From: an uncultured Bacteroidota bacterium
Lineage (GTDB): Bacteria; Bacteroidota; Bacteroidia; Bacteroidales; CAIWKO01
Assembly: GCA_937934705.1 (NCBI GenBank)
Contig: CALGYY010000243.1
Location: forward strand, 1 to 11,721
DNA length: 11,721 bases
Reading direction: 5' to 3'
Both the position numbers and the translations under genes were made by a program. Position 1 is the first letter of the stretch, and each line of letters opens with the position of its first letter. Positions 1-7,125 of this stretch are shown here, piece after piece. The notes beneath the pieces were generated by a model. The model worked only from the letters and a program-made list of their open reading frames with translations, was not told the DNA's origin and searched no databases.

Positions 1-789
1 ATAAACATTTGTCCCCACCAGCATAGCTCTTCTGGCCGGACCTGTAAACCAGGCAAGATCGAGGTCGTGTTCCGGTTCACAGGCGCCGATAAAATGCCAG
101 GTTCCGTCGACCCACACTTCCACCCAGGCATGATTGTCATCCGTATGGGCCCAGCGGGGTGTGTAACACTGACGGGCAGGAATACCAACGGTCCTGAGGG
201 CGGAGACGGTAAAAGTTGATTCTTCGCCACATCTTCCGAAGGAAGTCTTTACGGTCATCAGTGGGGAGGACGTTCGGGTGTCGGTTGATCGGTAAGTGAC
301 CTTTTCGTGACACCAGTGGTTAACCTCAAGCACAGCATCCTTCATGCTCAAGCCCTTCAGCCGGTCTTTCAATTCACTAAAAAAGACCAGGCGCGCCGTG
401 TCGAGGTTTTCATTATTCACCCGAACCGGCAGGACAAAATGCCGAAAGATCTCCTCGGGAATTTCCCGACCCCAGGCAAAGCTATCCCTTGCTGCAAAGC
501 TGCTCCGCACATTGTTCAGGAAGAAATGACCGTCATAATCAGCCAGATCGCTGAGGGGCATATAGGCAAAAAGGAATTTGAGCGCTTCTTCCTCTTCCAG
601 GCTCAGTTCCTGCTCAAAAACTCCGAAAAGCTCAGCATCCCTGCCCCTGGCAAGCTCCTTCTGCTGAAGGAAGCGTTCTTCCACCCGTGCACGGTAGTTT
701 TCGTCTGTAAGGAAATGCTTTTCCCGCTTACAGGAAATAAGCGCAAGGAATAGCGCCAGCGTGATCATCAGCCGGAACATATGTTTCAT
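1..789 (-). CDS. Transglutaminase-fold lipoprotein, C-terminus beyond the window
   Basis: Reading the minus strand from the ATG at 789-787 gives 263 codons without a stop up to the window edge, so the C-terminus is missing. The N-terminus is a lipoprotein signal: a short basic start, a hydrophobic stretch and lipobox LISC with Cys20, so a membrane-anchored protein outside the cytoplasm is expected. A helical, Glu-rich stretch follows (about 30-75). The transglutaminase core has GRCGEES with the nucleophile at about Cys187, and DNHAWVEVW with the catalytic His at about 220, followed by GACEPE, where the third catalytic residue would be expected. The family includes peptidases and cross-linking enzymes; no substrate can be inferred here. 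A second in-frame ATG at 780 would shorten the protein by three residues and keep the signal. The gene follows cdaA by 40 nt on the same strand with no terminator between, so co-transcription is likely. The fold is well supported; enzymatic activity is inference. Confidence 0.85.
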   Translation of the reverse strand, partial: MKHMFRLMITLALFLALISCKREKHFLTDENYRARVEERFLQQKELARGRDAELFGVFEQELSLEEEEALKFLFAYMPLSDLADYDGHFFLNNVRSSFAARDSFAWGREIPEEIFRHFVLPVRVNNENLDTARLVFFSELKDRLKGLSMKDAVLEVNHWCHEKVTYRSTDTRTSSPLMTVKTSFGRCGEESTFTVSALRTVGIPARQCYTPRWAHTDDNHAWVEVWVDGTWHFIGACEPEHDLDLAWFTGPARRAMLVGTNVY

Positions 790-829
790 CGCTAAAACAG
801 TTTAGATGTTAATAACAAGAAATTGAAAA

Positions 830-1621
830 TCAGTTAAATTCTGCCTCCAGAAAATTGCGTAATGCATCGGGCCGGATGTTCTTAAACAAGGTTCCGTCCT
901 TGCAATAGGCAATCTGCCCGGTTTGCTCCGAAACCACTATCGCAATGGCATCCGTTTGCTCTGATATTCCAACAGCAGCACGGTGTCGCAGTCCCAGTTC
1001 ATTCGGAAAGCTCTCACTGCGCGTCAGCGGGAGGATGCATCGGGCAGCCAGAATCCGGTTGCGGGCAATAATGATGGCCCCGTCGTGCAAGGGGCTGTTC
1101 TTGTAAAAAATATTTTCGATCAGAGTGTCAGAAATTTTTGCTTCTATGGTTTCACCCGTATTGACATACTCCCACAATTCACTGCGCCTGGAGATCACGA
1201 TCAGTGCCCCTGTACGCTGGGAAGCCATTTGTTCGCAAGCCTTGACCAGGGGAGCAACTGTAAGAGGAATCTGTGGCCTGACCTGAATCTTGAGGAAGGT
1301 GAACCAGCGGGAACGCTCACGTATAAAACGGGGAGTGCCCAGCAAAAGAAGGAATTGCCTGATTTCTTTCTGGAAGACCACTATCAGGGCGATCACCCCC
1401 ACGCTCACAAACTGACCGATAATTTCCGAGAGCAGCTCCATCTCGAGCGCATCCACCACTTTCCAGAAAAGATAGATAGCCAGAATACCCAGAAAGATAT
1501 TTATGGCCACGGTACCCCTCACCAAACGGTAAACCTCATATAAAATAATGGCAACCAGCAAGATATCGACAATATCGAGCCAGCGTATCGTAATAAAACC
1601 GGTGAGTACGGTATCCAGCAT
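830..1621 (-). CDS. cdaA: Membrane diadenylate cyclase CdaA (DacA)
   Basis: This 263-residue protein condenses two ATP molecules into the second messenger c-di-AMP at the inner membrane. Three N-terminal hydrophobic segments (about 16-34, 39-57 and 66-84) are followed by a DisA_N (DAC) catalytic domain from about 100. Both family signature motifs are intact: SPLHDGAIII with DGA at 180-182, and LGLRHRAAVGISE with RHR at 212-214. The length matches the family. c-di-AMP usually controls potassium and osmolyte transport and envelope homeostasis. In Firmicutes the gene sits with cdaR and glmM, and in many Bacteroidota it follows folP. Neither partner is present here: a divergent promoter region lies upstream and a transglutaminase lipoprotein follows 40 nt downstream. 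The ATG at 1621-1619 directly precedes the first transmembrane segment. Confidence 0.96.
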   Translation of the reverse strand: MLDTVLTGFITIRWLDIVDILLVAIILYEVYRLVRGTVAINIFLGILAIYLFWKVVDALEMELLSEIIGQFVSVGVIALIVVFQKEIRQFLLLLGTPRFIRERSRWFTFLKIQVRPQIPLTVAPLVKACEQMASQRTGALIVISRRSELWEYVNTGETIEAKISDTLIENIFYKNSPLHDGAIIIARNRILAARCILPLTRSESFPNELGLRHRAAVGISEQTDAIAIVVSEQTGQIAYCKDGTLFKNIRPDALRNFLEAEFN

Positions 1622-1635
1622 GAGGCTTAAAGGAA

Positions 1636-1643
1636 CAAAAGTA
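1636..1643 (-). promoter_or_regulatory. Possible -7 element for cdaA
   Basis: Read on the minus strand these bases are TACTTTTG, a full match to the Bacteroidota -7 consensus TAnnTTTG. The cdaA ATG lies 14 nt downstream, so the leader would be only about 8-10 nt. No clear TTTG element is seen at the usual distance upstream. The surrounding A-tract makes a chance match plausible, so this is a weak call. Confidence 0.3.
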
Positions 1644-1789
1644 AAAAAAAATGCAAGCCACAGAATTTCCGCTTCCTGTATTTTGGTTCAGCTCATCCGG
1701 CAATGTACCATCATATGCCATGTGAAAAACTGCTTAAAAAAAAATAGAAAAAAATCTAAACGAAGTGTTAATTGAGTCCGCTTTTCTTT

Positions 1790-1797
1790 TATATTTG
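1790..1797 (+). promoter_or_regulatory. Putative -7 element for the surface-protein operon
   Basis: TATATTTG fits the Bacteroidota -7 consensus TAnnTTTG exactly and lies 43 nt before the ATG at 1841. A start of transcription at about 1803 would give a leader of roughly 38 nt. The upstream element is poor: TTG at 1772-1774 is closer than the usual spacing of about 19 nt. The divergent region 1622-1840 holds no gene I can support. Confidence 0.45.
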
Positions 1798-1840
1798 TTG
1801 GCATTTTGAAATCAAAAAGAGGGATTTTTAACAGAAAGAT

Positions 1841-3358
1841 ATGATTTTCAAACATTTACGCCTTATCGTGCTGGGTTCACTGATCTGTCTGCAAGCCGCA
1901 GTACAGGCTCAGAATGTGGGGATAGGCACCACTACACCGGATGTTAATGCAATTCTAGACCTTCAATCTTCTGATCAGGGAATACTCATCCCGAGGATGA
2001 GTTCTGCTGCCCGCAATGCGATGTCGCCTTCGCTGAGCATGACGCAGAAAGGCCTGTTGGTTTTTGATAACGACAGTACCCTGTTCTTCTACTGGAACGG
2101 TAATTCATGGCAGACCTTCAGCAGCGGAGGTGTTGGACCGATGGGGCCCACAGGACCGACAGGAGCTGCCGGGGTTACGGGGCCGACAGGTACGGGCATT
2201 CAGGGTCCCACAGGACCAACCGGTCCGACGGGCACTGGTGTCAGTTGCCTGAGTCTGCAACAGGCCTATGACGGCTGCAGCGGTTCAGGCTCTGGTCGTA
2301 CCGTGGTTATCAATTCCACCAATTATATTGATGTTACAAACGCCAATGCTAATTCAATCGGTCTCAAGTCGACCCATACCCAAAGCGGCGTGGCTATTTC
2401 CGCTGAATCATCGTTTGCGACCTGCGGCTACGCTGCCATACAGGCCACTTCTGCATCCAATTACGGCACGGTCGGAGGTTCCCCTCCCCCAACTTCAGCC
2501 ATCATCGGGAATTCTTCAGCGAAAGCATACGGTGTTTCTGGTCAGGTTCTGTCAACAGCCACCGGTGAAGCCGGGGTCTTCGGGAATAACCTGAGAACAA
2601 CAGGAGGGCATGGTGTACGCGGCATGGGCTACAATGGAACAGTTGGAGAATCAAACTATGCAGCCGGCTATGGCGCATCCGGATGGAATTATGTGGGAGC
2701 CGCAACCCCCGGTGCCGGTGTATTCGGACAGGGTGTTACCGGTGTGGCCGGACAGAGTACCAATCTCTCACTCAGCTATGGGCTGTATTCTTATGATGAT
2801 TGCGGAGTAGTGAATGCCCTGGATGTTGGAGGTAATCTCTTCGCCGGCGGTTCCAAATCATTTATGATCGACCATCCGCTGGATCCGCAAAACAAGCTGC
2901 TGAAGCATTTCTGCCTGGAGTCGCCGGAGATCCTGAACCTTTACAGAGGAAACGCCACACTCGATGGATCCGGTGAAGCGGTAGTCAGCCTGCCGGCCTA
3001 TTTTGCTGAGATCAATACCGATTTTTCTTATCAGCTTACTCCTGTGGGAGGCGCGGCACCCGGACTCTACATTAAAGAAAAAATCAGCAACAACCGTTTT
3101 GTGATTGCCGGAGGTTCTGCCGGTCTGGAAGTGAGCTGGGTGGTGTACGCCAAACGGAATGACCCCTACATCAGGAGCAATCCAGAGAATTCTGCACCTG
3201 AAGTTTTGAAGACCGGGCGTTATGCCGGAAAGTTCATCCATCCCGAACTTTACGGACAGCCGGCCACCAAAGGCTTCCTCTATATGCCGAAACCGGAGCT
3301 TTCCGGCTCAGCAAATCCGGGGCAGTTTAAACAGAGTACTTTGAATATCATGGAATAA
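1841..3358 (+). CDS. Secreted collagen-like surface protein
   Basis: This 505-residue protein has a signal peptide ending in VQA (cleavage after about 23). Residues 24-92 form a module typical of secreted Bacteroidota proteins, with VGIGTTTPDVNAILDLQS and GILIPRMS motifs. A collagen-like Gly-X-Y tract follows (99-131, mostly GPT), with one Gly-Thr interruption. Residues 225-316 are Gly-rich and repetitive (YGVSG, AGVFG, HGVRG, YGASG), suggesting a beta-rich, fibre-like region. The C-terminal part (about 339-446, with KSFMIDHPLDPQNK and VSWVVYAKRNDPY) is a module I know from many secreted or fibre-like proteins. This suggests a trimeric fibre or adhesin, but function is inference. Neither a type A nor a type B T9SS sorting domain is visible at the C-terminus, although the next two genes are T9SS-related. 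It is first of three genes with gaps of 28 and 32 nt. Cys16 in the signal is not in a proper lipobox. Confidence 0.9.
   Translation: MIFKHLRLIVLGSLICLQAAVQAQNVGIGTTTPDVNAILDLQSSDQGILIPRMSSAARNAMSPSLSMTQKGLLVFDNDSTLFFYWNGNSWQTFSSGGVGPMGPTGPTGAAGVTGPTGTGIQGPTGPTGPTGTGVSCLSLQQAYDGCSGSGSGRTVVINSTNYIDVTNANANSIGLKSTHTQSGVAISAESSFATCGYAAIQATSASNYGTVGGSPPPTSAIIGNSSAKAYGVSGQVLSTATGEAGVFGNNLRTTGGHGVRGMGYNGTVGESNYAAGYGASGWNYVGAATPGAGVFGQGVTGVAGQSTNLSLSYGLYSYDDCGVVNALDVGGNLFAGGSKSFMIDHPLDPQNKLLKHFCLESPEILNLYRGNATLDGSGEAVVSLPAYFAEINTDFSYQLTPVGGAAPGLYIKEKISNNRFVIAGGSAGLEVSWVVYAKRNDPYIRSNPENSAPEVLKTGRYAGKFIHPELYGQPATKGFLYMPKPELSGSANPGQFKQSTLNIME
2135..2233 (+). repeat. Collagen-like Gly-X-Y coding repeat
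   Basis: Ten in-frame Gly-X-Y triplets, six of them GPT, are encoded by near-identical 9-nt units of the ggaccnacn type. After six triplets a Gly-Thr pair breaks the phase (residues 117-118), then four more triplets follow. Such tracts form short bacterial collagen triple helices and, being repetitive DNA, can vary in length by slippage. Confidence 0.8.
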
Positions 3359-3386
3359 AAACAAAAACAGTAACCAAACAGAACTT

Positions 3387-5066
3387 ATGAAAACAATGAA
3401 ACTACTGCTTGCCGCCGGCGCCCTTCTGTTCGCCACGGCAGTCCACGCCCAGTTGTTTTATAACAACGGGGCTCAGGTTTATGTAAATACCAATGCCATT
3501 GTTCAGGTGAACGGTGATCTGGGGAATGCCGGTGCTGCCGGGACGCTGGACAATCTCGGAGATGTGACCATCACCGGCAACATCACCAACGACGCCACAG
3601 CCGGTGGCAATGGTGATTACCATGTGGCCGGCAACTGGGTCAACAACAATACATTTAATGCCGGCAGCGGGAGTGTTGAACTCAACGGGGCCAACCAGCA
3701 GATTACCGGAAGTGCTGAAACCCACTTCTATGACCTGTTGTTAACCGGAACGGGCGTAAAAACCCTCGGACTGGATGCCTACGTTAACAACCTCCTTGCA
3801 CTGAATGACCGCGAACTGGCCACAGCAGCCAATACAATGTTCGTGGAAAGTTCAGCCACAACGGCCATCACCCGCACTTCAGGATTTGTAAGCAGCTCGG
3901 CCGGCGGTTATCTCTCGCGCGCCACACTTGCTGCTGCAGCCTACCTTTTTCCGGTCGGTTCGTCCATCGGCACCTTAAGATACCGTCCGGTGAACCTAAC
4001 ACCGGCCAGTGCCGCTGCCAATACTTTTATTGTACGCATGGTGAACAACGACGCCACGACCGATGGTTACGACCGCAGCGATTCCGACAGCACCATCTGC
4101 GAAGCCAATCCTTATTTTTATCATATGGTTGACCGTACTTCCGGGAGCGACGCAGCCGACCTCGCGATTAATTTTGAAGCGGGCGACGGAAGCTGGACAG
4201 GTATCGGCAACTGGAACACAACGGCCACAGAATGGCAAACCACAGGAACAACCAGTGTAGCCGCCAATTTTGTGATCCGTGCCGGATGGAACAATTTTAC
4301 TTACGAGCCCTACATCCTGACCACACGCCAGGCCAACGCCACGATCAATCCGGTAAGTGCCCTGTGTGAAAATATACCGACCATAACCCTGACTGCCGCA
4401 GAGAACGGCGGAACGTGGACCGGAACAGGAATCACCAGCGGAGCAGCAGGAACCTTTAACCCGGCCACAGCCGGTGCAGGTGACCATGTGATCACTTACA
4501 CCATCAGCGGAACCTGCGGCGATGCTGACCAGATCACCATCACCATTCATGAGGTCGCACTGCTGAGCGGTCTCACCACCGACGAGAGCTGCATCGACAA
4601 CGGCGACGGAAGCATTGACCTGACAGTCACTGGAGGTACATCTCCCTACACCTTTAACTGGGACAATGCACAAACCACCGAAGATATCAGCAACCTGGCT
4701 CCCGGAACCTATATCGTGATTGTAAATGATGCGAACAACTGTTCGGTAACCAATACGTTTAACATTCTGGCAGGAACGAGCGAGTGTATTCCCGAAAGTT
4801 TCTATATCCCGAATATATTCTCACCCAACGGAGACCTGATGAACGACATTCTTTATGTCCGTGGTAACGGGATTAAAACCCTCAAGTTTACCATTTATGA
4901 CCGCTGGGGCGAAAAAATGTTCGAAACTGAGGATCCCTCAACCGGCTGGGACGGAACCTTCCGCGGCAAACTGATGGAAAGTGCAGTTTTCGTTTACACG
5001 GTTGAAGCTGAAATGAAGAGCGGTAATACAATTTCTGAAAAAGGAAATATTACACTTGTTCGCTGA
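3387..5066 (+). CDS. T9SS type B cargo protein with SprB-like repeat
   Basis: This 559-residue protein is exported by Sec and then by the type IX secretion system. The signal peptide ends in VHA (cleavage after about 21). Residues 22-310 are beta-rich and low in charge, with a LYNNGAQVYVN-type start common in large Bacteroidota surface proteins. Residues 320-390 contain an Ig-like stretch (GGTWTGTGI, GDHVITYTISG). Residues 397-460 match an SprB-type repeat (DNGDGSIDLTVTGGTSPY, APGTYIVIVND). The C-terminus (about 470-559) is a type B, gliding-motility-associated sorting domain with IPNIFSPNGD, FTIYDRWGEKMFE, GWDGTFRG and VFVYTVEA in the expected order. Type B domains usually need a dedicated PorP/SprF partner, and one is encoded 32 nt downstream. 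It is probably a surface adhesin or motility-related filament component, but the ligand is unknown. A second in-frame ATG at 3396 is an alternative start. Confidence 0.93.
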   Translation: MKTMKLLLAAGALLFATAVHAQLFYNNGAQVYVNTNAIVQVNGDLGNAGAAGTLDNLGDVTITGNITNDATAGGNGDYHVAGNWVNNNTFNAGSGSVELNGANQQITGSAETHFYDLLLTGTGVKTLGLDAYVNNLLALNDRELATAANTMFVESSATTAITRTSGFVSSSAGGYLSRATLAAAAYLFPVGSSIGTLRYRPVNLTPASAAANTFIVRMVNNDATTDGYDRSDSDSTICEANPYFYHMVDRTSGSDAADLAINFEAGDGSWTGIGNWNTTATEWQTTGTTSVAANFVIRAGWNNFTYEPYILTTRQANATINPVSALCENIPTITLTAAENGGTWTGTGITSGAAGTFNPATAGAGDHVITYTISGTCGDADQITITIHEVALLSGLTTDESCIDNGDGSIDLTVTGGTSPYTFNWDNAQTTEDISNLAPGTYIVIVNDANNCSVTNTFNILAGTSECIPESFYIPNIFSPNGDLMNDILYVRGNGIKTLKFTIYDRWGEKMFETEDPSTGWDGTFRGKLMESAVFVYTVEAEMKSGNTISEKGNITLVR

Positions 5067-5098
5067 TTATAAAATAGTATTATATTTACCAACCAAAT

Positions 5099-6148
5099 AT
5101 GACAAGAATGAAAAGGACCATTTTACTCATCATCATCGGGCTCTTCATATGGACAGGCGCCCAGGCACAGGATGTGCATTTTTCACAGATCAACAATGCC
5201 CCCATGATCATCAATCCCGCTATGACCGGGGCTTTTAATGCTGAACACCGCATTATTGGCAACTACCGTACACAGTGGGGATCGATCGCAAAACCCTACA
5301 CTACCTACGCATTATCATATGATGTAGGACTTCTCAAGAGTTCCAATGCAGGTTTTCTTGGTATCGGTCTGCAACTTTTTGCTGACAGAGCCGGGGATCT
5401 GAAAATGGGGATCATGCAGGCTAACCTGAGTGTTGCCTATCACCTGGCACTGAGCAAGAGTCACTTCCTGACTGCAGGTATCCAGGGGGGCTATTCCCAG
5501 CGCAGCATTAATGAAGGAGCCATGATGTGGGACAATCAATACAACCCCAATGCAACAGATGGCTTTGATCCTACGCTCCCCTCAGGAGAGACGATGGATT
5601 TCAACAGTTTCGGAATCGGAGATTTTTCTGCCGGTTTGTTATGGACGTTCAGCAATGCAGCTACCAATATGTCGTCAAACGACCAGATTAAAGGTAACCT
5701 GGGCTTTGCACTCTTCCACCTGAACCAGCCCAAGAAGAATTTCTACGATATGTTCGAGAAGAAAATGTTCATGAAGTACGCTGTTCATACCAATATCCAC
5801 TTTGGTATTCCGGGTACTGCCATGGCCATCGTACCTTCAGGCTCGTTGTATGTTCAGGGTCCTGCCCGCGAGATCCTCGCCGGTACCCTCTTCCGCTTCC
5901 GCCTGCAGGAGTCTTCAAAATACACCAACTTCGTCAGCGAGACAGCCCTCTCCGTTGGTGCACACTACCGTTTCGGCGACGCCATTATTGCAGAAGCACA
6001 GTTTGAAATCAAAAACTGGCTCCTTGGTGTCAGCTACGATGTGAACGTATCGAAACTTGCTGCTGCCAGCAAAAGCATGGGTGGTCTCGAAATCGCTGTA
6101 CGCTACCAGACACCCATCTTCAAGAAAACAGACAAAAGTCTCTATTAA
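5099..6148 (+). CDS. PorP/SprF family T9SS outer-membrane protein
   Basis: This 349-residue protein has a signal peptide (AQA, cleavage after about 23). The mature start, DVHFSQINNAPMIINPAMTG (25-44), is the hallmark of the PorP/SprF family. Alternating beta strands fill the remainder and it ends near VRYQTPIFKK, as expected for an outer-membrane barrel. In the known pair SprB/SprF, the SprF-type protein is needed for secretion or surface attachment of the type B cargo. Its place 32 nt after a type B cargo gene makes that gene its probable client. A terminator directly follows, marking the end of the operon. ATG at 5108 is a possible alternative start and leaves the signal peptide intact. The general T9SS core genes are not in this window. 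Confidence 0.94.
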   Translation: MTRMKRTILLIIIGLFIWTGAQAQDVHFSQINNAPMIINPAMTGAFNAEHRIIGNYRTQWGSIAKPYTTYALSYDVGLLKSSNAGFLGIGLQLFADRAGDLKMGIMQANLSVAYHLALSKSHFLTAGIQGGYSQRSINEGAMMWDNQYNPNATDGFDPTLPSGETMDFNSFGIGDFSAGLLWTFSNAATNMSSNDQIKGNLGFALFHLNQPKKNFYDMFEKKMFMKYAVHTNIHFGIPGTAMAIVPSGSLYVQGPAREILAGTLFRFRLQESSKYTNFVSETALSVGAHYRFGDAIIAEAQFEIKNWLLGVSYDVNVSKLAAASKSMGGLEIAVRYQTPIFKKTDKSLY

Positions 6149-6167
6149 TCATTACTTGTCATAGGTT

Positions 6168-6201
6168 AAAACCGCCCTATTGGTCGTGGGGCGGTTTTTT
6201 T
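6168..6201 (+). terminator. Intrinsic terminator of the three-gene surface operon
   Basis: AAAACCGCCC (6168-6177) pairs perfectly with GGGCGGTTTT (6189-6198), and a run of T continues to 6201. It begins 19 nt after the PorP/SprF stop codon. The A-tract opposite the T-tract would also allow some termination in the reverse direction, but no minus-strand gene abuts it. Confidence 0.88.
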
Positions 6202-6237
6202 ATGAACTGACCCGAAAACACATAGCCCCGCTTTTAG

Positions 6238-6245
6238 TATCTTAG
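6238..6245 (+). promoter_or_regulatory. Putative -7 element for the MORN lipoprotein gene
   Basis: TATCTTAG differs from the Bacteroidota TAnnTTTG consensus at one position and lies 14 nt before the ATG at 6260. It follows the terminator of the preceding operon, so a promoter is expected in this gap. The leader would be very short. The upstream element is not evident. Confidence 0.4.
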
Positions 6246-6259
6246 CCGAAATTTTCACA

Positions 6260-7045
6260 ATGAAAAATCCCTATACATTATTATTAGTACTCCTTCTTGC
6301 CGTCTTGACCGCCTGCGGACCCGAAGTCAACGATAAGGGAGAGTATGTCATCCAGCAGGCCGGAAGCGGCAAGGAGCTTCACATCAAATTTTTTGATAAC
6401 GGAAACATCGAATATATCCAGGAAACCAGAGACGGCAAACCTGAAGGCTTTTTCATGAATTTCTTTAAAACCGGACAGCCTGAAAATACAGCTTACATTA
6501 TCGACGGAAAAAAGCAAGGCAGCGGATACCTCTTTTACCCTGATGGAAGCCTGAAAAGTTACGGACCCTATCGCGACGATGTGCAAAGCGGTTTCTTCTG
6601 GCTGTTCGATAAGAACGGAAACCTAAAAGAGAAACGGGAATATGTGACCGTGAGTGATAAGACTATTATGAATCAGTGGATTCAACTCGACGGAACGATG
6701 CGGCCCGTTTTCGCAGAAAGCAATTTCATTACAGCGGAAGCTGACAAGGATACCATACATATGGGAGAAACCTATAATTTGAACGTAACCCTGGAAGCTT
6801 CTTTCAATAAAGAATATATGGCCCTCATCGTGGGCCCTTTCAATGAGGTTTACCAGCTTCCGGCCGGTGCCACCTGCGACACGCTGATCGGAAAGAACTT
6901 CACGGTTCGTTATACCGGTTTTAAGTACAAAAAAGGGAAAAATACACTGAGAGCTGTAGTCAAAGACCTGTCGTACGACAAAAATGCAGACCAGTCGAAA
7001 ATGAGAAGCATCTGGTTCACAAAAGAGTTTTATGTCACCCAATAA
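6260..7045 (+). CDS. MORN-repeat (YwqK-like) lipoprotein
   Basis: This 261-residue protein begins with a lipoprotein signal with lipobox LTAC (Cys19). Residues about 41-128 are successive MORN_2/YwqK-type repeats of the form FFDNGNIEY, DGKPEGFFMNFFKTGQ, DGKKQGSGYLFYPDGSLKS and DVQSGFFWLFDKNGNLKE. Such repeats are common in Bacteroidota envelope proteins and some toxin-antitoxin-associated proteins, but the biochemical role is mostly unknown. The C-terminal half (about 155-261) is a separate beta-rich domain (HMGETYNLNVTLEA, GKNTLRAVVKDL) that looks like an Ig-type sandwich. It probably sits in the envelope facing the periplasm or surface. It stands between two terminated operons, with a promoter-like element just upstream, and may be monocistronic. 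No enzymatic residues are recognisable. Confidence 0.9.
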   Translation: MKNPYTLLLVLLLAVLTACGPEVNDKGEYVIQQAGSGKELHIKFFDNGNIEYIQETRDGKPEGFFMNFFKTGQPENTAYIIDGKKQGSGYLFYPDGSLKSYGPYRDDVQSGFFWLFDKNGNLKEKREYVTVSDKTIMNQWIQLDGTMRPVFAESNFITAEADKDTIHMGETYNLNVTLEASFNKEYMALIVGPFNEVYQLPAGATCDTLIGKNFTVRYTGFKYKKGKNTLRAVVKDLSYDKNADQSKMRSIWFTKEFYVTQ

Positions 7046-7125
7046 GCGCCTTGCTTTTTTTCAGCGCTAACAATTATTCGGATTAATCATCGTTTCATTT
7101 CGGAACTTACCTAAAACATCAATCA

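Noticed and set aside
307..753. A 148-codon plus-strand frame
   Set aside because: It is the antisense shadow of the transglutaminase lipoprotein, whose lipobox and CGEES and HAW motifs are clear on the minus strand.
1..3358. The idea that the transglutaminase lipoprotein cross-links the collagen-like protein
   Set aside because: The genes are in divergent operons and the sequence gives no evidence of an enzyme-substrate relation; it would be analogy with animal systems only.
3996..4673. A 225-codon minus-strand frame rich in Cys and Gly
   Set aside because: It is antisense to the T9SS type B cargo gene; the Cys and Gly bias comes from the complement of Ala, Thr and Pro codons.
7045..7068. 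Inverted repeat AGCGC/GCGCT with a T-run after the MORN lipoprotein gene, as a terminator
   Set aside because: The stem is only 5 bp and the T-run lies in the loop rather than after the stem, so it does not have terminator geometry.
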